From contig NZ_CP162143.1 in the NCBI RefSeq assembly GCF_040833965.1, forward strand, positions 124,001 to 188,000: 64,000 bases of DNA, written 5' to 3'. Shown here one piece after another: positions 43,573 through 53,337 of the stretch. The notes under the pieces are model-generated. The model saw nothing but the letters and a program-made list of their open reading frames with translations, was not told the DNA's origin and made no database searches. The translations under genes were made by a program, and so were the position numbers. Source of the stretch: Leptospira sp. WS39.C2 (lineage in GTDB: Bacteria; Spirochaetota; Leptospiria; Leptospirales; Leptospiraceae). How positions within the stretch are numbered: position 1 is the first letter of the stretch; each line of letters starts with the position of its first letter.

Positions 43573-44703
43573 GTGCAATCTTCAAGGATTTACCTCTCTC
43601 GTTCTGCTTTTAGCCATAATATTGCTCTTTTTCGAAAACTGATTGGTCCCAAATCAAAATTCACGGCCATCGTGAAATCCAATGCTTACGGACACGGCCT
43701 ACTTGCCACGGCATCCATTGCTCTTGATGCTGGTGCTGATTATTTGGGAGTCAATTCCCTAGAAGAAGCGGCGTCCATCCGTCGTGTGTTTTCCAAAGCC
43801 ACCATTCTCATCATGGGAAGTATTCCCAATTTACACGAAAGAAAGGCAGAACTTGCTGATGAGAACTTTTGGGTAATGGTTTCTCGCGTAGAGGAAATTG
43901 AAATTTTAGCAAAACTTTCCCCCACTCCCAAAATCCATTTAAAGGTTGATACTGGGATGAGCCGTTTGGGGATCCCCATACAAAATGCCGAAGTCATTGC
44001 CAAAGAAATTGCAGAAAAAAAGCTCCCCCTTTCTGGGATCGCGACTCACTTTGCGAGTACGGAAGATTTTACAGAACATAGTTATTCCATGTTACAACTA
44101 GGAAGGTTCCAAGAAACGATCGATACATTCGCTAAACACGGGTTTATCGATCTAATCTGCCACTGTGCTTCTTCGGCTTCGGCGATGTTATTTTCTGAAG
44201 CAAGGATGGACCTAGTACGTGTGGGAATTTCCCTTTACGGACTTTGGCCAAGTCTCGAAACCAAACTTTCTCTTTCTCTCATGAAAAAAGATGTGGGAAT
44301 GTTAAAACCTGCTCTCAGTTGGAAAACACAAATCCAACACATCCAAAACCTAAACCCAGGTACATTTATAGGGTATGGATCTTCTTTTAAAACGACTCAT
44401 GAAACAAGGCTTGCTGTTGTGCCTGTTGGGTATTACGAAGGCCTTGATCGAAAGCTTTCTAACCATGGTTATATGCTCGTTAATGGGGAACGTGCCAGAA
44501 TATTAGGAAGGATTTGTATGAATATGACGATGCTTGACATCACCCATATTCCTGATGCTAAAATTGGTGACGATGTTGTGATTTTAGGAAAATCTGGAAA
44601 CGAAGTGATCTCTGCCGATGACCATGCCACTTGGACTGGTACCATCAACTATGAAGTGGTGACTAAAATTTTGGGATCCTTCCCTCGTATAATAGAAGAT
44701 TAG
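43573..44703 (+). CDS. alr: Alanine racemase
   Basis: 376 residues from GTG. The PLP Lys35 is in IVKSNAYGHG. The second catalytic residue Tyr is in TFIGYGSSFKT near 264. The family patterns LKVDTGMSRLG and VRVGISLYGLWPS are also present. It makes D-alanine for peptidoglycan in the cytosol. Length is standard. The stop is eight bases before the alpha/beta-hydrolase gene, so both are probably on one transcript. It diverges from the aminotransferase gene; the promoter must be in the 55-base gap, but no clear hexamers are visible. Confidence 0.92.
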   Translation: MQSSRIYLSRSAFSHNIALFRKLIGPKSKFTAIVKSNAYGHGLLATASIALDAGADYLGVNSLEEAASIRRVFSKATILIMGSIPNLHERKAELADENFWVMVSRVEEIEILAKLSPTPKIHLKVDTGMSRLGIPIQNAEVIAKEIAEKKLPLSGIATHFASTEDFTEHSYSMLQLGRFQETIDTFAKHGFIDLICHCASSASAMLFSEARMDLVRVGISLYGLWPSLETKLSLSLMKKDVGMLKPALSWKTQIQHIQNLNPGTFIGYGSSFKTTHETRLAVVPVGYYEGLDRKLSNHGYMLVNGERARILGRICMNMTMLDITHIPDAKIGDDVVILGKSGNEVISADDHATWTGTINYEVVTKILGSFPRIIED

Positions 44704-44711
44704 AGGACCTT

Positions 44712-45605
44712 ATGTCAGAACGACAAACATACAATTGGAAAAATCATCGACTTACTTATGTTAGGCATAAGTCTCTCAATCCCAAATCCAAAGAAATCAT
44801 TGTCCTAATAGGAGGTTGGTGTTCGGCAGCTGGGTATTGGGGTCTCAACATTCCTTTTTTTCGAACTTTGGGAGAAGTCATCGAACTCGATTTAGTAGGC
44901 CATTACCCAGCGGAAATTTTTGACCAAAAAAAAGGCCTTACCCTCCAAGATTTTTTAGAAACACAGGCCCAAGGGATTTGGGCTGCAGCGGGAGAAAAAG
45001 ACATCACACTTGTTGGCCACTCTACTGGTGGAATGGCAGTCCTTGCCATTGCCTCCCTTTTCCCACAACGCATCAAACAAGTGATATCCATTGCACCTTT
45101 TGTACATGGGCCAGTCCCTGGGATCTTAAAAATAGGAGTTGTAGGGTTACGTGCCAACTTAGGAACCTTTTTTGACTTTGGATTTAAGATTGGGAAGTCC
45201 CTACCGAAAGCATTACAAATTGGATTTTCGTATGGAGTGTATGACTCGAAAGCCTTTCATGAAAGAGAAGATATCAAACAATTCCTAAAAGAATACAACC
45301 CTCAATTTGAATGTTTGAATCCAAGGCAAATCCTCATGATCTTAGAGATGCTCGACCGCACAGACATCCGTCCCATTGTATTTGGAAACCAAGTGCCAAC
45401 ACTCATCATGCGAGGAGAAGAAGATCCTATCATTCCAGGAAAAGATGTGATGGAATTAGAAAGAACAACACCACATGTAAAAGCCGTATTGTTTTCAGAA
45501 TGTGGACATTTTGTTCACATGGAAAAACAAAAAGCAGCAGAGAAAGTGATGAAAGATTTTCTTCTCATGAAAAAATCTTCTGCTAGTAAGAAGTCCTTTT
45601 TTTAA
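44712..45605 (+). CDS. Alpha/beta-fold hydrolase
   Basis: 297 residues from ATG with GAGGA just upstream. An oxyanion-type stretch LIGGWCSAAGYWG (near 33-45), nucleophile Ser in LVGHSTGGMAV near 101, acid in GEEDPIIPG near 237 and His in CGHFVHME near 265 form a complete triad. Overall it resembles small lipase/haloperoxidase-type hydrolases; the substrate is unknown. No signal peptide, so cytosolic. It follows alr by eight bases. Its end meets the nitrilase gene on the other strand two bases away. Confidence 0.8.
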   Translation: MSERQTYNWKNHRLTYVRHKSLNPKSKEIIVLIGGWCSAAGYWGLNIPFFRTLGEVIELDLVGHYPAEIFDQKKGLTLQDFLETQAQGIWAAAGEKDITLVGHSTGGMAVLAIASLFPQRIKQVISIAPFVHGPVPGILKIGVVGLRANLGTFFDFGFKIGKSLPKALQIGFSYGVYDSKAFHEREDIKQFLKEYNPQFECLNPRQILMILEMLDRTDIRPIVFGNQVPTLIMRGEEDPIIPGKDVMELERTTPHVKAVLFSECGHFVHMEKQKAAEKVMKDFLLMKKSSASKKSFF

Positions 45606-45607
45606 AT

Positions 45608-46423
45608 TCAAAACTTTCGGTGGTGTAAACTCGGTAAGGCATTACGAATCTCAGAAAGTTTTTCCATTTCGATGGTAGCGATGGCATATCCTTCTTCGGA
45701 ATCGAGCTCCGCTAAAATCTCTCCCCAAGGAGAGATGATGAGTGAGTGACCAAAGGTTTTTCGTTTTCCATGTGGGTCATGGGTTCCCGTCTGGCCTGGT
45801 GCGAGGACATACATTAAATTTTCTATGGCCCTTGCCCGAAGGAGAACATGCCAATGGGCTTCTCCTGTAGGAACTGTAAAAGCAGCGGGTAAAAAACACA
45901 AATCCACACCTTGTTTGGATAAGGCACGAAAGAGTTCTGGAAAACGCAGGTCATAACAAATGGCAGAAGAGATATTTCCGTATTCTGTTGCGACTATATT
46001 TGGAATTTTTTCTCCCGCTTCTGTTTGATTGGATTCTTTGTAAGGAAATCCGTCTCCGATAACCGCATCAAACAAATGCACTTTGTGGTAACGGAATACT
46101 TCCTCTCCGTTTGGGTTGAAAATGACAGCTGTATTGAACACCTTTCCAGTTGGTGCTTTAGTAGGGAATCCACCTCCTAAAAGATAAATCCCAAGATCCT
46201 TTGCCGTTTCTTTTAAAAAGGAAAAGGTTTCTTCCTCAATTTGGCCAAGTAGGTTTTGTTTTTCGGATTCACTTCCCATAAAGGAAAAATTTTCAGGAAG
46301 CCCAATGACTTTGGCGCCGGCCTTTGCCGCACCTTCCACAAGTTGCCTACACTTGGTTAGGTTATTTGAGACTCTTGCTGTACTTGTGACTTGCACAACG
46401 GCGGCTTTAAAATTCATTATCAT
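45608..46423 (-). CDS. Carbon-nitrogen hydrolase (Nit1/Nit2-like amidase)
   Basis: 271 residues. The catalytic triad Glu-Lys-Cys is present: Glu in GLPENFSFMG near 43, Lys in RYHKVHLFD near 114, Cys in ISSAICYDLRFPELFR near 155. The close match to the Nit1/Nit2 branch suggests an omega-amidase or a deaminated-glutathione amidase, a metabolite-repair enzyme in the cytosol. ATG at 46423 or 46417 could start it; neither has a strong ribosome site. It diverges from argB with a gap of only 14 bases, so the promoters overlap with the opposite genes. Confidence 0.85.
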   Translation of the reverse strand: MIMNFKAAVVQVTSTARVSNNLTKCRQLVEGAAKAGAKVIGLPENFSFMGSESEKQNLLGQIEEETFSFLKETAKDLGIYLLGGGFPTKAPTGKVFNTAVIFNPNGEEVFRYHKVHLFDAVIGDGFPYKESNQTEAGEKIPNIVATEYGNISSAICYDLRFPELFRALSKQGVDLCFLPAAFTVPTGEAHWHVLLRARAIENLMYVLAPGQTGTHDPHGKRKTFGHSLIISPWGEILAELDSEEGYAIATIEMEKLSEIRNALPSLHHRKF

Positions 46424-46437
46424 AAATGAGGACTTTT

Positions 46438-47316
46438 ATGAACCACCAATCAGAAAAAATCAATCATATCTTAGAAGCACTTCCTTATTTGATCAAATAT
46501 TCTGGAAAAACCATCGTCATCAAATATGGTGGAGCGGCCATGGTGGAGGAAGAACTGAAAGCTTCTTTTGCAGAAGACATTGTTTTACTCAAATACTTAG
46601 GAATCAATCCTGTTGTGGTCCATGGTGGTGGGCCTGAAATTAATTCTCTTATCAAATCACTAAACCTGAACACGCAGTTCATCCGAGGCCATCGTGTGAC
46701 GGATGAAGCGACGATGGAAGTGGTAGAGATGGTTCTCACTGGTAAAGTGAACAAACAAATAGTTTCTCTCATCCAAGAAAAGGGAGGAAAACCCGTTGGC
46801 CTTTCCGGTAAAGATGGTAGCCTTGCTATTGCTGAAAAATACCTCATGGAAGTCGAAGGAGAGGATGGCAAAACTCAAAAAATCGACTTGGGACTTGTTG
46901 GTGAAATTACATCAGTTGACCCAAATATCATCCTCACCTTACAACGAGAAGGTTTTATTCCGATCATTTCCCCAGTTGCCATGTCAAAAGAAGGCCAAAC
47001 TCTTAATATCAATGCTGACACTATGGCAGGAGCAATTGCACAAGCACTCCATGCTGACAAACTCATTTTACTCACTGACACTCCTGGGATCCTGATTGAT
47101 GGCCAATTGGTAACTGGTCTCAAAAAAGTCGATATTCATACTTATATAAAAACTGGACAGATCTCTGGTGGCATGATACCAAAAGTAGAGTGTTGTTTGG
47201 GTGCGATTGATTCTGGAGTCAAACGTGCTCATATTATCGATGGTCGAGTGCCCCATTCCGTCTTAATTGAGATTTTGACAAACCAAGGGATTGGAAGTTT
47301 GATTGAACAAGGATAG
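46438..47316 (+). CDS. argB: Acetylglutamate kinase
   Basis: 292 residues from ATG at 46438, with GAGGA five bases upstream; an ATG at 46426 in frame is less likely. The nucleotide-binding motif [11 protein letters not shown], the substrate motif [11 protein letters not shown] and LLTDTPGIL are typical. The enzyme phosphorylates N-acetylglutamate in arginine synthesis. The protein carries the N-terminal helix extension ([18 protein letters not shown]) seen in arginine-regulated forms, so feedback inhibition by arginine is likely. It is followed after six bases by the GAF-phosphatase gene, an unusual partner with no metabolic link. Confidence 0.92.
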   Translation: MNHQSEKINHILEALPYLIKYSGKTIVIKYGGAAMVEEELKASFAEDIVLLKYLGINPVVVHGGGPEINSLIKSLNLNTQFIRGHRVTDEATMEVVEMVLTGKVNKQIVSLIQEKGGKPVGLSGKDGSLAIAEKYLMEVEGEDGKTQKIDLGLVGEITSVDPNIILTLQREGFIPIISPVAMSKEGQTLNINADTMAGAIAQALHADKLILLTDTPGILIDGQLVTGLKKVDIHTYIKTGQISGGMIPKVECCLGAIDSGVKRAHIIDGRVPHSVLIEILTNQGIGSLIEQG

Positions 47317-47322
47317 ATTTGG

Positions 47323-49068
47323 ATGCCTACGAAACTTTTAACATTAAGTCTGATTTCTGATATAACGAGTCGTATCAATTCACAAGAAGATTTGGATACA
47401 CTTCTCGGTGAAATCATGGGAATCACTCGTGATGTTTTACAAACGGAAGGATCTTCCTTACTCCTTTATGATAAAGAAAATGACCAACTGGTTTTTAATA
47501 CAACAAGTGGACTCAAAGAAGAATCCCTTGCTCACCTAACGGTTCCTAGGGGAAAAGGAATTGCTGGTATGGTTCTTGAAACTCTCAAACCAGAAATTGT
47601 AAACGATGCAGCAAACGACCCACGAATTTTCAAAGCAATTGACCAAAAAGTTGGGTATGTAACAAAAAATTTAATTTGTGTTCCCATGGTTGCCCAAGGG
47701 GAAGTGCAAGGTGTACTCGAAGCAGTAAATTCACTCGATAATAGAGATTTCAACCAAACCGATATCAAAATCCTTCGTTACCTTTCGAACTTAGCTGCCA
47801 TTGCGGTGAAAAACCGACTCCTCATTGATAATTTAAATCTCAGAGCAAACGAACTCAATTGTCTCTTCCAAATTTCACAGGCCCTTGCCAATATCCAAAG
47901 TTCGGATGAATTTATGGACCTTGCCGTCAAAACCATTTCTGAAGTGTTACAAGTGGACCGTGTTTGCCTCAATTTCGAAAAAATTGAAAAACGAGGACTC
48001 CCCCGTTCTAAGTCCAAAGGTTTTTCCGACCAAATCCAAGATGAGGATGTTGTCGGACTTCTCTTCAATGATAAATCTGATTGGATGTTCAAAGGTTTTA
48101 AAATCATCACTGCAAGTTCACCCCAAGGAATGCAACTCACTCATAAGGGACTATTCCAACACAGTATGATTTTATTCCCCATCCTGAAAAACAAAGAGTG
48201 GTTAGGTTCCCTTGTTGTGTCAGACAAAACCTCTCGCACTCGTTTTGATGAAATGGACATTCGTATCCTTCGCACACTTACAAACCAAGTTGGGGAAGCA
48301 TACACAGCCTTACAGGTAAAGATCCAAAGTGAACGTTTGAAAAATATCGATCGTGACATGCAAGTCGCGGCCATGATTCAAAAACATTCCCTTCCCATCA
48401 TTCCAAAACAATACTCACTTCTCGAATTTGATACCTACTACCAAGCATCACGTGAGATTGGTGGGGACTTTTATGATATGGTCGTACATGGAAAAGACGA
48501 AGTATCTGTCATCATTGCCGATGTTTCGGGGAAAGGAACCCCTGCGGCACTGTTTATGGAATTCTCCAAAACCGTATTACAACAAGAAGTATCAAAAACA
48601 ACTTCCACAAGTGAAGCTCTCTTCAACGCAAACCAAATCCTACAAGACAAATCTGGGTTTTTGATGTTTGTCACAGCGATGTTAGTTCGCATCAATATGA
48701 CAAAAAAAGAATTAACCTATTCTTCAGCAGGTCATAATTTACAAATCATCTATCGCAAAAAACACCATAAGATCCAACACCTTTCTGGAAAAGGCCAACC
48801 GATGGGAATTGGCAAATGTGAATTCTCAGAGCACACAGTCAGTTATTTGCCAGGAGATTTACTCGTATTGTATACAGATGGTGTCACAGAAGCTATGAAT
48901 CTAAAAGAAGAACTCTTTTCAGAAGAAAGACTTGAATCCGTGATTTTATCCCACATCAATGATCCTCCAGAAGTGATCAGGCAAGCAATCCTACAAAAAG
49001 TAAGTGAATTTGTAGGAGAAGCAGAACCACATGATGACCTTTCTCTCTTTATCATCCGTCTAAACTAA
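47323..49068 (+). CDS. GAF-GAF RsbU-type serine phosphatase
   Basis: 581 residues. The first GAF domain (about 15-165) has SSLLLYDKENDQLVFNT and PRGKGIAGMV; a second GAF-like part (about 180-330) contains VDRVCLNF and LVVSDKTSRTRFDEMD. A short coil with RDMQVAAMIQKHSLP leads to the PP2C/SpoIIE domain (about 370-581) with REIGGDFYDMV and IIADVSGKGTPAALFM, and HDDLSLFII at the end; the Asp residues bind metal. It probably dephosphorylates an anti-anti-sigma protein in a partner-switching pathway. The ligand of the GAF domains is unknown. A coiled-coil gene follows by 15 bases. Confidence 0.88.
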   Translation: MPTKLLTLSLISDITSRINSQEDLDTLLGEIMGITRDVLQTEGSSLLLYDKENDQLVFNTTSGLKEESLAHLTVPRGKGIAGMVLETLKPEIVNDAANDPRIFKAIDQKVGYVTKNLICVPMVAQGEVQGVLEAVNSLDNRDFNQTDIKILRYLSNLAAIAVKNRLLIDNLNLRANELNCLFQISQALANIQSSDEFMDLAVKTISEVLQVDRVCLNFEKIEKRGLPRSKSKGFSDQIQDEDVVGLLFNDKSDWMFKGFKIITASSPQGMQLTHKGLFQHSMILFPILKNKEWLGSLVVSDKTSRTRFDEMDIRILRTLTNQVGEAYTALQVKIQSERLKNIDRDMQVAAMIQKHSLPIIPKQYSLLEFDTYYQASREIGGDFYDMVVHGKDEVSVIIADVSGKGTPAALFMEFSKTVLQQEVSKTTSTSEALFNANQILQDKSGFLMFVTAMLVRINMTKKELTYSSAGHNLQIIYRKKHHKIQHLSGKGQPMGIGKCEFSEHTVSYLPGDLLVLYTDGVTEAMNLKEELFSEERLESVILSHINDPPEVIRQAILQKVSEFVGEAEPHDDLSLFIIRLN

Positions 49069-49083
49069 GGATAAGGAGATTAT

Positions 49084-49674
49084 ATGAAACGCATTCTATA
49101 TGCAATGGCAGTGTTTCTTCGTTTGGACAAACTGCACAAAGCGATGTTAGATGCTGTCATCGAAACAAGAGTCAAAAACGCACTGCAAACATCTGACAAA
49201 TTACGCAAAGAACAAGACAAAATGCGTGAAAAAGAATTCCGCAAACAAATGGAAGACCTTCAAAACAACCACAACAGTAGTTTTGAAAATTATAAATTGG
49301 AAACGGAAAACTTAATCCGTATCTTCAAAAACCAAATCCTTGTCGAAAAAAAAGAAGTATTAAAAGAACGCGAAGTGGTAAAGGAAATGCAAAGGCAAGC
49401 CATGATCCGCGAAAACAGATTCCAACATTATATCTTACGATTCAAAGAAATTCTCTTTGTGAACAAAAAGGTTGTGGAATCCATCCAAAGTTTGGTGAAA
49501 GTAGAATCTAACATCGAAGATCTGTTATACGAGATTGACAATTACGATGAAAGTAAATTCATCAAAAAACCAGAAATGATTTTGGATACCGAGTTCCTAA
49601 AAGAACTCCACAAAAAAGAAGAAGAGATCAGAGACAATATCCTCAAGTTCCAAAAAAAAGTCGAGAACAGCTGA
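49084..49674 (+). CDS. Coiled-coil protein of unknown function
   Basis: 196 residues, strong ribosome site AAGGAG before the ATG. A short hydrophobic start (RILYAMAVFLRL) is followed by an almost continuous charged coiled-coil rich in Lys, Glu and Gln, including KEVLKEREVVKEMQRQAMIREN. No enzyme motif, no Cys. It follows the GAF-RsbU phosphatase gene by 15 bases and argB before that, so it is likely co-transcribed and may act with the phosphatase. I do not recognise a family. A small hairpin GCTGAAG/CTTCAGC (49670-49689) overlaps its stop and the convergent phosphofructokinase end. Confidence 0.75.
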   Translation: MKRILYAMAVFLRLDKLHKAMLDAVIETRVKNALQTSDKLRKEQDKMREKEFRKQMEDLQNNHNSSFENYKLETENLIRIFKNQILVEKKEVLKEREVVKEMQRQAMIRENRFQHYILRFKEILFVNKKVVESIQSLVKVESNIEDLLYEIDNYDESKFIKKPEMILDTEFLKELHKKEEEIRDNILKFQKKVENS

Positions 49675-49684
49675 AGTTTAACCT

Positions 49685-50992
49685 TCAGCCCTTCGCCTTC
49701 ATCGAATTCGGTTGGCCCGTGGAAGCAAGCAGAGCTCGCCACAACGTACTCCTTTCTGGTCGTAACACTTTTCTTTCTGCAATCGCAAGAGAGATCGGCA
49801 TGACGGTAAAAACATTGTTCCAAATCCCTACAACACAACCCGTCCTTCCTGCGAAAGCCGCATGGACTGCGTTTTGTGCAAGGAACCCACAAAACACGGA
49901 ATCTTCTGCATTGGCAGGGACGGAACGTATGATGTAACTTGGATCGATGTATTTAAGGTTGAGTGCCACACCTTCTTTTTTAAAGTATTCCGTAATTTTA
50001 TCTTTGATAAAAACACCAACGTCCGCGAGTTTTTTGTTACCCGATTGGTCTTTTTCTCCCTTATCTTCGAAGTACTTTTGCCCTGCTCCTTCCGCAATGA
50101 TGACAACCGCATGCCCCCTTCTTTTGACTCTATCTTTTAGGACGGGTAAAAATGCCCCTTCTCCTTCTAAATCAAAATCGAGTTCTGGGATGAGGACAAA
50201 GTTTACATTTTTGGAAGCTAGTGCTGAATTCACAGCGATGAATCCGGAGTGGCGGCCCATCAGTTTCACAAGACCAATTCCATTTGGTGCGCCTTTTGCT
50301 TCTTCGTGCGCACAATTGACTGCCTCCACCGCCTTACTAAACGCAGTCGAGAACCCGAATGTTTTTTGGACATAATTGATATCATTGTCAATGGTTTTCG
50401 GAATCCCAACGATGGCGATGTCTTCTTTTCGTTTTTTCACTTCTTCTTGGATGGCCTGGGCACCTCGTAAGGTCCCGTCCCCTCCAATACAAAACAACAT
50501 CTTCACACCGTATAAAAATAAAGTATCGACCATCTCTTCGATCTTCTGATTGCCTCTGGATGATCCAAGGATGGAACCACCAAAATTCATAATGTGGGCT
50601 ACTTTATCAGGAGTGAGTTCAATGGGTCTATGGCCAAATTTTTTAACCAAACCTTCATACCCAAAGGGAAAACCAAGGATCCTTGGTACTTTGTATCGAT
50701 AGTGTAACTCCATAACAAGGGCACGGATCACATCGTTGATGCCTGGGCAAAGCCCTCCACAAGTAACAATCCCGGCAGTGACTTCTTCTGGTCGAAAGTA
50801 GATCTTTTCTTTTGGGCCTGCTTGTTCAAAAAATACAGGGCTTGTATCGATGGTTTTTTTAGCATCTTCTGATCCAGAAAAGATGGTTTGGAAGAGCACC
50901 ACAGAATTGTCTTCTGTCCAATAGTCATACCCTGCTGGGTTTGGGAACGTACATGGTCCAAATTGTTCTACTTTTGTATCGTTTTCATTCAT
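49685..50992 (-). CDS. 6-phosphofructokinase of the long PPi/ATP lineage, predicted ATP-using
   Basis: 435 residues from ATG at 50992; a GTG at 51001 would add three residues. Motifs: [14 protein letters not shown], the donor-binding [10 protein letters not shown], the catalytic PKTIDNDI, the substrate motif [10 protein letters not shown], and [10 protein letters not shown] Gly in GGDGT predicts ATP as phosphoryl donor, while the Lys of PKTID is a feature of the PPi branch. The same mixture is known in trypanosomatid ATP-PFKs, so the lineage is PPi-derived but the donor is probably ATP. It catalyses the committing step of glycolysis. No neighbour is related. Confidence 0.85.
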   Translation of the reverse strand: MNENDTKVEQFGPCTFPNPAGYDYWTEDNSVVLFQTIFSGSEDAKKTIDTSPVFFEQAGPKEKIYFRPEEVTAGIVTCGGLCPGINDVIRALVMELHYRYKVPRILGFPFGYEGLVKKFGHRPIELTPDKVAHIMNFGGSILGSSRGNQKIEEMVDTLFLYGVKMLFCIGGDGTLRGAQAIQEEVKKRKEDIAIVGIPKTIDNDINYVQKTFGFSTAFSKAVEAVNCAHEEAKGAPNGIGLVKLMGRHSGFIAVNSALASKNVNFVLIPELDFDLEGEGAFLPVLKDRVKRRGHAVVIIAEGAGQKYFEDKGEKDQSGNKKLADVGVFIKDKITEYFKKEGVALNLKYIDPSYIIRSVPANAEDSVFCGFLAQNAVHAAFAGRTGCVVGIWNNVFTVMPISLAIAERKVLRPERSTLWRALLASTGQPNSMKAKG

Positions 50993-51076
50993 CGGTCTCA
51001 CTTATAACAAAAAAAGACAGAGAAGAAAGCAAATTTCATTGCCAAACAAAGGAAAATCAGGCAGAAATGCTTTTAG

Positions 51077-51898
51077 ATGCTAAAAAAACTAACCTTCATC
51101 TCCTTTCTCGTTACATTGACGAGCCTTAGCATTCTAGCACAGGGACTTCCGTTTTTTTCTAGTTATTCCTTTTCAGACCCTCGTTCGTCCCTCTTCCAAG
51201 TTGGCAATTCACATAACGGAAATTTGGCGATCCTTATCCCTTTTCGGTTCCCAAAAGAATTAGAACTTGGGTCCAATTTTATTTTTTCGAAATCAAATGA
51301 TCCCATGGCAGGGATTCAAATTTTTTCTCCCGTGATCCCTTTTGCAGCGATAAACCCTTACCGTAACCCCGAGGGAAATTTTGATGTCCGACCAGAACGT
51401 TCCAATGCAGCACTGCTTTCTTACCAACCGAACGTGACTTATGTATATTACCGCAATGGTTTCACTCTTGATTTAGGGCTCAGTATGGGAATGTCACTCA
51501 ACCAAGGTTCGAGTGGGTATGTAGACGTTGCAGAATCGAAAGTTCGGATCAAATACCGACTCAATCGCAATTTGTTTTCTTTTATCAAAAATTCTAGGTG
51601 GGAACTGTTTTTACAACTTTCCGAATTACACCGTTTTGATGCTTCCGAATATTCCAATCGTTTTAACTCATCCATCCGTGCCCAAGAACCTTCCCGCACA
51701 AACTTCGTTGGAAGGCAAGTTTACGTCACACCAGGGATTAGTATTTCCAATAGTAATCTTACGTTTGAAGGGATGGTGCGAGTTCCGATCAATGCCAGAG
51801 AAGCAGGTCGCACACTCGACGAACTTTGGGCACCTGAGATCCAAGGAAACTTAGGACTTAAGTACTACATGCCCGTAACCCAATCTCGTTCCAATTAA
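51077..51898 (+). CDS. Exported beta-rich protein, probable outer-membrane protein
   Basis: 273 residues. The signal peptide MLKKLTFISFLVTLTSLSILAQ ends in a plausible cleavage site. The mature part alternates polar and aromatic strands (TYVYYRNGFTLDLGLSMG, RIKYRLNRN, YVTPGISISNS) and ends NLGLKYYMPVTQ, as in a small outer-membrane barrel or barrel-like protein. The last residue is not aromatic, so classical barrel assembly is uncertain. No known family recognised. It is transcribed away from the phosphofructokinase gene with an 84-base gap and stands alone. Confidence 0.6.
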   Translation: MLKKLTFISFLVTLTSLSILAQGLPFFSSYSFSDPRSSLFQVGNSHNGNLAILIPFRFPKELELGSNFIFSKSNDPMAGIQIFSPVIPFAAINPYRNPEGNFDVRPERSNAALLSYQPNVTYVYYRNGFTLDLGLSMGMSLNQGSSGYVDVAESKVRIKYRLNRNLFSFIKNSRWELFLQLSELHRFDASEYSNRFNSSIRAQEPSRTNFVGRQVYVTPGISISNSNLTFEGMVRVPINAREAGRTLDELWAPEIQGNLGLKYYMPVTQSRSN

Positions 51899-52180
51899 GA
51901 TCTAGTTCCCAATCCTCCAAAGTTTTCGTTTGTTGGAATCTTGTTGTTTGGGCGCCTCGCATTGGTTAGATGATCAGTATTTGAGTCTATCACGACCGCG
52001 CTATCCGCTCCAATCTTTCCTTCGGAAAAGATTTCCGCTACTATCGCTGGCGCGGGGGGAATAGGAGAAAAAAATTTTATATATGGTTTATTCGAAGAAA
52101 GATTAGAAATGACGACCAGCTAACGTTCACTTAATGTTTGGTGGCAATATAATTTTGATTTAACTTAATTGATTTTTTTA
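51899..52180. other. Intergenic DNA with a GC-rich structured segment
   Basis: No gene seen. At 51996-52055 CCGCGC pairs with GCGCGG, and inside it AATCTTTCC-TTCG-GAAAAGATT forms a UUCG-loop stem with one mismatch. Around it, flanking sequence is much more GC-rich than the rest of the region. It could be a structured RNA or a repeat; no second copy was seen in this window. Confidence 0.4.
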
Positions 52181-52209
52181 TTGACAAAACAGATCCCATT
52201 CTCTTTATG
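52181..52209 (+). promoter_or_regulatory. Promoter of the small lipoprotein gene at 52237
   Basis: TTGACA (52181-52186), a 17-base spacer and TTTATG (52204-52209). The ATG is 28 bases further on. A tandem TTAAATATGA repeat (52221-52240) lies between, and it duplicates the start region. Confidence 0.55.
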
Positions 52210-52236
52210 CTTGACGAAAATTAAATATGATTAAAT

Positions 52237-52800
52237 ATGATTAAATATCAAGAAATCCTAGTCTGTTTTGTATTTTCCCTCCTAACCGTTGCAAACTGTT
52301 CAACCGATAAAAAATCTGATGACCTGACACAACTTTTGTTACTAAATGCTTTAAGTTCAAACCGAACGACTGCTACCGCTTGTGGTTACCTACTCACTTC
52401 TGGTAGCACAATTGCTGCTGGTAAATTTGAAGTAAACCGCACATTACGTACAATTGATACTTGGGAATCAACCAAAAACGGTTCCACCGAAACTCAGTGG
52501 GTAGTATTGATCTTTACTGGTGTATCCAGCACGGACCGAGTACGATTTGTTTATTCAGGAACTGATTTAAACGATTTTGGCCCTGGACAAAGGAAATCAA
52601 CCTCCACCACATGCCCTTTCTTAGCTTCTACAACGGTAGACGGATTTAATACTTTAGGTATGACTCGTGATAATTCTGTGAGCAACAGATGGCTCTATAA
52701 TGCAAGTGGAACTACCCCTACTCAATTTTCGATGTTAGTTTCTAGAGATAATTTTGATGATCTTAGCCGAACACTAAGTGTCATCATCGAAAGCCAATAA
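52237..52800 (+). CDS. Hypothetical lipoprotein
   Basis: 187 residues from the second ATG of the tandem TTAAATATGA repeats; the first ATG (52227) meets a stop five codons later. The leader ends TVANC, a plausible lipobox. The mature part has a Ser/Thr-rich start, an ACGYLLTSGST segment, and a beta-rich body with VVLIFTGVSSTDRVRFVYSG and a second Cys in TTCPF, so a disulfide with CGY is likely. No domain family is recognised; it is probably a periplasmic or surface-anchored protein. The promoter at 52181 fits. Confidence 0.65.
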   Translation: MIKYQEILVCFVFSLLTVANCSTDKKSDDLTQLLLLNALSSNRTTATACGYLLTSGSTIAAGKFEVNRTLRTIDTWESTKNGSTETQWVVLIFTGVSSTDRVRFVYSGTDLNDFGPGQRKSTSTTCPFLASTTVDGFNTLGMTRDNSVSNRWLYNASGTTPTQFSMLVSRDNFDDLSRTLSVIIESQ

Positions 52801-52818
52801 CAGTAATTGTCTAGAATT

Positions 52819-53280
52819 TCAATCAAATCCTTTAGAAATGAGTTTTACTTCATAAATCTCATTTCCTTCTTGTATTTCTCCGTAACTTAATCTTTTCCTT
52901 GGGGGCCAACTAATATGAGTGGACCAAACAGAACATTGCCTTTCATCCTCATGTTCTAAAGTCATACATTCCTCACTAAATACTTCAATATGGGTAACAA
53001 AAGGATATATTTTATCATTGTTCTTTCTTGATCATAAAATTCAAAAATGACCTCTTTTTTATCTCGTATGACTTTTTCTTCTAATGGAGGTATGGTGATA
53101 CAATTATTGAATTTGTAATTTCATTCTGAGTAAAATTAACCATTATTTTAAGTGATAGAAGCATTTAACTCAAGATTTTTGTCGTTTTCTTTTTCAAAAA
53201 AGTAACTTTTATAACGCTCGAAATTCTTCCTATCAAATTATATGTCTTTTAGTTTTATATCCATTCTTATACTCTTTCAT
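52819..53280 (-). pseudogene. Frameshifted gene remnant of about 150 codons
   Basis: On the reverse strand from ATG at 53280, open segments in different frames join into one plausible protein: MKEYKNGYKTKRH, then NFERYKSYFFEKENDKN, then IMVNFTQNEITNS, then PLEEKVIRDKKEVIFEFYDQER, and finally IYPFVTHIEVFSEECMTLE running to a stop at 52819. At least three frame changes are needed, one near 53020-53026 where a single A would restore the frame. The final about 60 codons are intact and read SYGEIQEGNEIYEVKLISKG at the end. The parent protein is unknown. No homologue could be searched; it is possible that only the last part is a real short gene. Confidence 0.5.
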
Positions 53281-53337
53281 ACAACTGAGAGTTGACGAAA
53301 CATTCCCATCTTAGATGTCCTCCTTTGAGGTTCAGTA

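Noticed and set aside
52227..52236. Earlier ATG of the lipoprotein gene at 52237
   Set aside because: A stop codon follows five codons later; it is one unit of the tandem TTAAATATGA repeat.
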